Below, in pieces: positions 58,257 through 64,000 of a stretch of 64,000 nucleotides of DNA. Within the stretch, counting starts at the first letter, position 1. Every line of letters starts with the position of its first letter. The translations under genes and the position numbers were made by a program. Location of the stretch: assembly GCA_036489565.1 (NCBI GenBank), contig DASXFN010000049.1, positions 1-64,000 on the forward strand, read 5' to 3'. The notes below the pieces were generated by a model. It was not told where the DNA came from. It ran no database searches and saw only the letters and a list, made by a program, of their open reading frames with translations. This DNA comes from JAICKN01 sp036489565 (GTDB taxonomy: Bacteria; Acidobacteriota; Terriglobia; Terriglobales; Acidobacteriaceae).

Positions 58257-60362
58257 TTACAGGTTTTCGTCCAGATTGATGTTCATAATCATGGTTTCGA
58301 GTTCAGAATTGGCCTGGTTGCGTTGCGCCTGTAACTCGGCGGTTTCTTTGCGTAAGGCGGCCAGTTTGTCCTCCTGCGTGTTCAATTCCGCGGTGTAGCG
58401 TTGCAGAAGCGCATGCTCTTCCGCGCCGCCGCGCAATGCCTTCATGTTTTCGCGGATGCGCGCTTGGTCGGAGGAAATCTGATCGCCTTCCTGTTTGCGC
58501 TGGTTGATCTGCTGGTCGAAGCCGCTGATCTTATTTTTCTGCGCCATAATGCGCTGAAAGATCTGCCGCATTTCAGGCGTCACCCGGTTCTGTTGCGAAA
58601 AGTAAGCAACCTGGTCTGAATTCAGATTGGTCAGCAGGAACTGGGTAAGCTCCGGATGAAATGATTCGATATTGAGTTCTACCGTTTTGCCGCCTTCCAC
58701 CGGCACCGTGAACCGAAGATAGGACTCCGTAGTCTCTTCGGGCTTCGGAGAATCCTTGGTCAGTTCCCATCCCGCACGCGCCGGATACTCAATCACGACT
58801 TGCCGTGAAGCGGTGTCCGCGTCATGAATGGTGTATTTCGTCTTCTCCCGCTGCTCCTGCGTCATCATCATCGTGCCTTTGTAAATGCGCACGTGGCTGT
58901 ACGGCTTATCGCTACGCAGCGTTTCTGGTTTCACATGCACGGCTGGATCAGCGGCATACGAAAGCAACCGCCGCTCATCCGGATGGATGCTGTCCATGAT
59001 GCCTTCCCCGGCGAACGTGTCCGCATCGAGAACGTTGAAGGTGCCTTCGTCGAGAATCTGGCCGCTGGTGTTTTTCACCCACAGCGCCCGCAGCGGCTGT
59101 GAATCAGCATTCCAGAGGGTGACCTTTTGCGCCTCAATTGGCGATTGCAGAATAGGGACCAATGCCGATTGATTCTTATCAATCGTGATTTTTTGTTTTA
59201 TGTCGTACTCGAAATAGTCACCGATGGCCTTTCCGGCAACGTCTGGTGCATTCGCCAGCTTTGCGTAATCAGCCAGGTGATCGTAGTCCCTCCCCTGGAT
59301 TGCTTCCATTGTCAGTGATTTCGACGCTCTGCCGTTGCCATTTCCTCTCATAACTCCCGCCGACATTGACATAGGCGGGGGCGGGGGCGGCGCTGCGGCC
59401 TGGTTTTCCGAACCATCCTTCAACGTGGCTTCCTGCGCCTGCGGTGTGAGCATCACCGACTGCGGCAGCGGCACCACCGGACGGCGGGCATACAGTGGTT
59501 GCGAAATGTCCTGCACAAACGATTGCGGCGATCCGGCTATCAAAGACAGTTGCACGTCTTTCCAGTCTTCGCCAATGGTGTTGTCCACAATCGCCCAGCC
59601 TTGCAGCAGCGGCTTTTCTCCGGGCTTATCGGAAATCAAAATACGGTACGTGCTCTTCCACACCGGCACTTCGCTGATGTAGCTGACGAAAACATCGCGG
59701 TCGCCATTGCCGGAGGCGGTGAGCGACATGCGCCGAACATCCCGCGCGCGCGAGGAACTGATCAAGTTCAAATAATGTCCAACCTCATCCATCACCTCGT
59801 GGTCGGCAAGCCGCACGGAAGTGCCCGGCCCCATTTCAAATGTCTGCAGCTCGCCTGTGTCAGTGAGCACGCTGAACTGGGTCACATTCATAAACTCGTT
59901 CTCATGAACCTGCTTCTGGACTTGCTCCACGCTCAACAGTCGCCCGGTGGCCGTGCTGGAAGCGTTATGCGCCTCCACGCGCGAGCCGCGCATGGCATTC
60001 AAAAATTCATTGCTGGTGATCTGCTGGCCAAAAGGCAAACGTAAAGACTTAAGCCGTTCGTCCAGTGGCGCAATGGAGTTATACCGCACCGAAGAAATAC
60101 TGCCGCCGCCAAGGTCCACGGCAGTCAGCGATTTCAGCACGTCGTTAAGTTGTGAAGTGGTGAAGTCAATGCTCAAATCCTGCGTTCCGTGGACGTGGGC
60201 CATGTGCTCGAAATATCCCACGCCGTTTTTGTAAAGCACCACCCGCTTTACCGGAAGCCGCCCGGCGGAATCATCATTGGAGTTGGAATTGGCCTGAGCT
60301 TGACTAATGGCTGGAAAAGAACAGCAAACAACCAGTGAGAAAACAATTGCACATCGCAGCAT
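58257..60362 (-). CDS. Secreted DUF4139 domain protein
   Basis: 701 residues. A signal peptide (LRCAIVFSLVVCCSFPAISQ) starts at the ATG 60362, fixed by GAGGAGG 5 nt upstream. The mature protein has VKRVVLYKNGVGYFEHMAHV, YISEVPVWKSTYRIL and KYTIHDADTASRQVVIEYPA, the DUF4139 (mucoidy-inhibitor-like) pattern. A long C-terminal coiled coil follows (ENMKALRGGAEEHALLQRYT, ELQAQRNQANSELE). A PPPPPP tract lies near 345. Role unknown; it is upstream of the lptC/A gene on the same strand. Confidence 0.8.
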   Translation of the reverse strand: MLRCAIVFSLVVCCSFPAISQAQANSNSNDDSAGRLPVKRVVLYKNGVGYFEHMAHVHGTQDLSIDFTTSQLNDVLKSLTAVDLGGGSISSVRYNSIAPLDERLKSLRLPFGQQITSNEFLNAMRGSRVEAHNASSTATGRLLSVEQVQKQVHENEFMNVTQFSVLTDTGELQTFEMGPGTSVRLADHEVMDEVGHYLNLISSSRARDVRRMSLTASGNGDRDVFVSYISEVPVWKSTYRILISDKPGEKPLLQGWAIVDNTIGEDWKDVQLSLIAGSPQSFVQDISQPLYARRPVVPLPQSVMLTPQAQEATLKDGSENQAAAPPPPPPMSMSAGVMRGNGNGRASKSLTMEAIQGRDYDHLADYAKLANAPDVAGKAIGDYFEYDIKQKITIDKNQSALVPILQSPIEAQKVTLWNADSQPLRALWVKNTSGQILDEGTFNVLDADTFAGEGIMDSIHPDERRLLSYAADPAVHVKPETLRSDKPYSHVRIYKGTMMMTQEQREKTKYTIHDADTASRQVVIEYPARAGWELTKDSPKPEETTESYLRFTVPVEGGKTVELNIESFHPELTQFLLTNLNSDQVAYFSQQNRVTPEMRQIFQRIMAQKNKISGFDQQINQRKQEGDQISSDQARIRENMKALRGGAEEHALLQRYTAELNTQEDKLAALRKETAELQAQRNQANSELETMIMNINLDENL

Positions 60363-60486
60363 TGCGCCTCCTCGAAGTGAGCACAACAGGAACGCAAAAA
60401 ACATTTTCACTTGCGGGAAAATTTTGTTGTTTGCTTACGGCGGCCGCGTGGGCACAGCCACTCCGCAATAGACAGCGCGAACCGGT

Positions 60487-61401
60487 TCAAGGTTTCCCGC
60501 TTCCTTCCACGCGGTCGCGGCCCTTTTTCTTCGCCGCGTACATGGCCTGGTCTGCCTTTTGCAGCAATGACTCCACGCTGGTATCCGAGCCGGGTTCCGC
60601 AATGGCCACGCCCAGACTTGCGGTCACATTTACTTTCTCGCCCAGCGCCATAATGGGCTTTTCTCCTACAAGCCGCTTCAGGTCCTCGGCGCGGCGCATT
60701 GCGATTTTGTGCTCACATCCGGGAAATACAACCAGGAACTCTTCTCCGCCGTAACGGCCCACGCCGTCATAAGCGCGAATGTTTCCTTGCATTCGCTTGG
60801 AAACTTCCTGCAGCACCGCATCTCCTGCCAGGTGGCCATATGTGTCATTCACTTTTTTGAAGTGGTCCAGGTCAGCCAGAACAATCCCCAGCGGTTTGTC
60901 ATCACGGTTCGCGCGCACTAGTTCACGCGTAAGGAAATCAAGAATCTGCCCCCGGTTCCACAGCCCCGAAAGGTTGTCATGCGTGGCGGCAAAGCGAAGC
61001 GATTCTCCCAGCTCAATCAATTTTTCCTGCAAATCCAAAATACGGTTCGCCGCAATCAAACGGGCCTTGAGTTCCAGCTTATTGAAAGGTTTGACCAGGT
61101 AATCGTCCGCGCCAGCTTCCATAGCCCGCAACATATCTCGCTTCTGGTTTCGCGCTGTCACCAGCATGATGTAGGTATAGGGCTTGCCCTGGATCTTGCG
61201 GATTTTGCGGCACAGCTCGACGCCTTCCGTGTCGGGCAGCATCCAGTCCATGATGACAAGCTTGGGCGCGTCGTCCGCCTGCAGCGCTTCCCAACCGTCT
61301 TTCCCGTTCGTAGTGACGGAAAATTTGTAACCCCACTCTTTCAGGTTTTTGGTGACGATACGGCGGTCCACAGCCGAATCTTCAATGATGAGGGCTCTCA
61401 T
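60487..61401 (-). CDS. Response regulator with GGDEF diguanylate cyclase output
   Basis: 304 residues. Receiver domain at 1-120 (ALIIEDSAVDRRIV, LVIMDWMLPDTEG with the phospho-acceptor Asp ~52, LVKPFNKLE), then a short helix and a GGDEF domain. The active site reads GGEEF and the inhibitory I-site R-x-x-D (RAYD) lies 5 residues before it, both intact. It should make c-di-GMP from GTP on phosphorylation, with product inhibition. No partner kinase is adjacent. Confidence 0.93.
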   Translation of the reverse strand: MRALIIEDSAVDRRIVTKNLKEWGYKFSVTTNGKDGWEALQADDAPKLVIMDWMLPDTEGVELCRKIRKIQGKPYTYIMLVTARNQKRDMLRAMEAGADDYLVKPFNKLELKARLIAANRILDLQEKLIELGESLRFAATHDNLSGLWNRGQILDFLTRELVRANRDDKPLGIVLADLDHFKKVNDTYGHLAGDAVLQEVSKRMQGNIRAYDGVGRYGGEEFLVVFPGCEHKIAMRRAEDLKRLVGEKPIMALGEKVNVTASLGVAIAEPGSDTSVESLLQKADQAMYAAKKKGRDRVEGSGKP

Positions 61402-61526
61402 ATTTGCTCACAGGACAGCGGGGCCCAAGTTCATCTATTGAAACATAGGTGATCGGCTATTTTTGTGTACGAGTCGTGTACCGGGATGGAGAAAGGGGAT
61501 GAACTACCGCCGGTCGCTATTTGCCC

Positions 61527-63749
61527 TTAAAATTCTGCCAGCTCTTTCATCGCCCGATACAGGTCGGCGGTCTGCGGCAAAATCGTATCTTCCAGAATCG
61601 GCTGGTAGGCAACAAAAGTATCTGCAGCCGCCACGCGCTTCACGGGAGCGTCGAGGTGTTCAAACAAGTCGCTGCCAATGCGCGCGGCGATCTCCGCGCC
61701 ATATCCCCAGCTCAAGGAATCTTCATAGGCTACGAGTGCGCGGCTGGTTTTTTGCACGGACGCGGCAATCGTTTCCCAATCAAACGGATTCAGCGTGCGC
61801 AAATCAATCAACTCGATCTTGATGCCGTGCTCGCGCTCAAGCTTTTGCGCAGCCTGCAACGCGCGCGGCACGACTGCACCGTAAGTAATCACGGAGACAT
61901 CCGACCCCGGCTGTACGATTTTTGCTTTGCCAAACGGCACCGTGTAATCCGGCCCCGGATAAGGCGCGCGGCCATAGCTCTCGCGATACAGCCGCTTGTG
62001 CTCAAGAAAGAGCACGGGATCATCGCAGCGGATGGCCGTGCGCAACAATCCCGCGGCGTCCAGCGCGTTCGACGGAAACACCACTCTGAGCCCCGGAATA
62101 TGCGTGAAGATGCTCTCTCCGCATTGCGAATGGTAAATCGCACCACCGGTCAAATATCCGCCAATGGCCACGCGAATTACGCAAGGCGCGGAAAAGCCGT
62201 TGTTGGAGCGCCAGCGAATCACTGGCAGCTCATTGCGCATTTGCATCATTGCGGGCCAGATGTAATCGAAGAATTGAATTTCGACGACTGGCTTCAGGCC
62301 GCGCATGGCCATGCCCGTCGCTCGTCCCACGATGCTGGCTTCGGCAATGGGAGAATTGAAGACGCGGTCGGAACCAAATTCACATTGCAAGCCAAACGTG
62401 AGTTTGAAAACGCCGCCCTTGCCTTTTACTAAATGCTTCTCCAGGTATTCTTCGCGGCTGCAGTCCGCGATATCTTCCCCGAACATGATGATGCGCTCAT
62501 CGCGCTTCATTTCGTCATGCAGCACGGTGTTAATCATGTCCGCCGTGGTTTTCGGCGCCGATCCTTTTTTCCCGTTGTGCGCGTGCTCCGCGTGATCTGG
62601 CGCAGGCTCTGATTCGAACGCAGACGAAGCAGGATCCAGATCGGGGGAATAAACAAACTGCGTGACCGATTCCGGACGCGGCGGCTCCGCATTCAGCGCC
62701 TGGTCCACGGCGATCTGTAGATCGTCATCCACTTGCTTCTCGAGGCGATTCACGCCGTTGACATCCAGAATTCCTTCGCGGATCAAAAACATCTGCGTAC
62801 GGTGCACGGGATCATGGTCCGTGTCGCGCTGCCGCTCTGCTTCGGGACGGTACAATTTCTCGTCATCGGAAAATGAGTGGGCATACTGGCGAATCACATG
62901 CGCATGCACGAACGCCGGCCCATCCCCGGAGCGGCAATGTGAAACCGCGCGCCGAAAAGCCGCGTAGCTCGCCACCGGATCGGTGCCATCCACTTCCTCA
63001 AAATGGAAGTTCGGGAAGTCTTTTACCAGCCGCGAAATATTTCCGCCGGCCGTCTGGACTTCCACCGGAACAGAAATCGCGTACTCGTTGTCCTGCACGC
63101 AAAAAACAACCGGCAGCTTGCGAATGGAAGCGATGTTCAGTGACTCCCAGAATTCACCTTCGCTGGTAGTCCCGTCCCCAAGTGAGACATAGGTGACTTC
63201 GTCGCCGTGCGAAACAACTTCCTTAAACTCGCGGTAATCGCCTGCGGCTTTTTGCGTGGCCTCAGGATGCGCGGTTGCGTAACGCGGGACCTCCGCGCAA
63301 CCCACCGCGTGGAGGATTTGCGTTCCCGTGCAGGAAGACTGCGTAACGATATTCAGCTTGGGATAGCTCCAGTGCGAGGGCATCTGCCGCCCGCCCGAAC
63401 TGGGGTCCGCCGCCGCGCCCACCCCTTGCAGCAACATTTCGTAGGGAGTCGCGCCCAGCGCGAGACATAACGCACGGTCGCGATAGTAAGGAAAGAACCA
63501 GTCGTAGCCAGCCTTCATAGTGAAGGCAGCGGCCACTCCGATGGCTTCATGCCCGGCCCCGGAAATCTGGAAAAAGATTTTCTGCTGTCGCTTGAGGGAG
63601 ATTTCCCGGTCGTCCACACGCCGGGACATATACATGTAGCGATAGAATTCGATCAGCTGTTCGCGGCTAAGCCCTTCGTAATTCGTTACAGGCTTATGCG
63701 AGCTGCCGTCGATTGCGGCCAGTTTGGGATCCGTTTTTGTCGTCGCCAT
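61527..63749 (-). CDS. Fused alpha+beta E1 component, 2-oxo acid dehydrogenase
   Basis: 740 residues. Residues 1-~360 are E1 alpha with the thiamine-diphosphate motif GDGTTSEGEFWESLN ... LPVVFCVQDN. From ~400 comes E1 beta: MINTVLHDEMKRDERIIMFG, NSPIAEASIVGRATGMAMRG, VIRVAIGGYLTGGAIYHSQ and ELIDLRTLNPFDWETI. The linker is Glu/Pro/Ala-rich. It decarboxylates a 2-oxo acid, most likely branched-chain, and passes the acyl group to an E2 lipoyl protein not in this window. Two-gene E1 is usual; fused forms are known in Acidobacteriota and Bacteroidota. Confidence 0.9.
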   Translation of the reverse strand: MATTKTDPKLAAIDGSSHKPVTNYEGLSREQLIEFYRYMYMSRRVDDREISLKRQQKIFFQISGAGHEAIGVAAAFTMKAGYDWFFPYYRDRALCLALGATPYEMLLQGVGAAADPSSGGRQMPSHWSYPKLNIVTQSSCTGTQILHAVGCAEVPRYATAHPEATQKAAGDYREFKEVVSHGDEVTYVSLGDGTTSEGEFWESLNIASIRKLPVVFCVQDNEYAISVPVEVQTAGGNISRLVKDFPNFHFEEVDGTDPVASYAAFRRAVSHCRSGDGPAFVHAHVIRQYAHSFSDDEKLYRPEAERQRDTDHDPVHRTQMFLIREGILDVNGVNRLEKQVDDDLQIAVDQALNAEPPRPESVTQFVYSPDLDPASSAFESEPAPDHAEHAHNGKKGSAPKTTADMINTVLHDEMKRDERIIMFGEDIADCSREEYLEKHLVKGKGGVFKLTFGLQCEFGSDRVFNSPIAEASIVGRATGMAMRGLKPVVEIQFFDYIWPAMMQMRNELPVIRWRSNNGFSAPCVIRVAIGGYLTGGAIYHSQCGESIFTHIPGLRVVFPSNALDAAGLLRTAIRCDDPVLFLEHKRLYRESYGRAPYPGPDYTVPFGKAKIVQPGSDVSVITYGAVVPRALQAAQKLEREHGIKIELIDLRTLNPFDWETIAASVQKTSRALVAYEDSLSWGYGAEIAARIGSDLFEHLDAPVKRVAAADTFVAYQPILEDTILPQTADLYRAMKELAEF

Positions 63750-63889
63750 CCAATTGCCGCTCCTGGACTACCCACTACTTGGATGCATTTTTTCAAACCG
63801 CAAGGGCATTGTAAACCTTTGAGGGCGGTTGGGAATAGGCATGAAAGACCTTAAGATTAGCGGCCCTCCGGCGGATGCTATTCTAGCCA

Positions 63890-64000
63890 GTGATCCGTTT
63901 TCACCGCCAATTTGATCCTCAACAAATCAAGCTGTTGATCTTCGATCTCGATGGCACATTGATTGACTCTCGCGAGGACCTGATTCAATCGGTCAATGCT
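63890..64000 (+). CDS. HAD-type phosphatase (phosphoglycolate phosphatase-like), 5' part
   Basis: 37 codons from GTG 63890 to the window edge, with a TAG two codons upstream. FDLDGTLIDS is HAD motif I with the nucleophile Asp, followed by REDLIQSVNA as in Gph-type phosphatases. The rest is outside the window, so the substrate (phosphoglycolate or another phosphate) is open. Confidence 0.8.
   Translation, partial: MIRFHRQFDPQQIKLLIFDLDGTLIDSREDLIQSVNA

Overview
The window looks like a chromosomal segment of an Acidobacteriota bacterium, probably a Terriglobia (Koribacter/Sulfotelmatobacter-like) lineage. This is inferred from the gene set, not from a marker-gene comparison: fused alpha+beta E1 dehydrogenase, paired DUF507 genes, a diderm LPS-transport cluster, large secreted Ig-like proteins, many very small zinc-ribbon and basic proteins, and dense REP-type repeats built on cggctaaagccg and gcacgactgaagtcgtgc hairpins ending in cccttccc. 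GC is moderate to high throughout, except around the fic gene near 19.7-20.9 kb.

Layout. 0-4.2 kb: N-terminus of a zinc metallopeptidase, the lactate oxidation operon lutABC and a secreted DUF4142 protein. 4.5-8.7 kb: a Tat-type F420-dependent oxidoreductase, an accessory-looking stretch of tiny genes (two zinc ribbons, a coiled-coil protein), a broken integrase and tRNA-Ser(GGA). 9-11.7 kb: metK and ahcY, the S-adenosylmethionine cycle. 11.7-13.2 kb: terminator-like hairpins, REP elements and a REP-associated (RAYT) transposase. 13.2-20.9 kb: PD-(D/E)XK nuclease with a zinc-finger partner, a GT39-like membrane glycosyltransferase with TPR tail, a FadL-type porin with a structured leader, a frameshifted HD-GYP phosphodiesterase and a Fic protein with an operator-rich promoter. 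21-32 kb: small membrane proteins, a glycine-rich RRM protein, small basic proteins, PilZ, methylmalonyl-CoA mutase, glgC, ybjQ and recJ. 32-44 kb: DUF507 pair, a frameshifted TPR protein, queG, a TPR/peptidase-like protein, cold-shock protein, YihY and large secreted proteins. 44-51.5 kb: a two-beta-helix pectate-lyase-superfamily protein divergent from a very large hybrid kinase carrying two different histidine-kinase cores. 52-60.4 kb: the conserved block lptC/lptA fusion, lptB, rpoN, hpf, preceded by a DUF4139 protein. 60.5-64 kb: a receiver-GGDEF diguanylate cyclase, fused E1 dehydrogenase and the start of a HAD phosphatase.

Functional themes. Central carbon: lactate oxidation, branched-chain keto acid oxidation, methylmalonyl-CoA isomerisation, glycogen precursor synthesis. 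Outer envelope: LPS transport, porin, secreted beta-helix and Ig-like proteins. Cyclic-di-GMP signalling: GGDEF, HD-GYP and PilZ. RNA/ribosome: RRM, cold shock, HPF, QueG.

Two genes, HD-GYP and TPR, appear to be split by single-base frameshifts, so either recent decay or draft-assembly error should be kept in mind. No CRISPR array, rRNA, intact prophage or classical IS element is visible. The most unusual signals are the structured element upstream of the porin, the RAYT gene whose ribosome binding site and stop codon lie inside REP elements, a long composite repeat present in opposite orientations at 12.9 and 24.2 kb, the nested operator region before fic, and the double-kinase protein.
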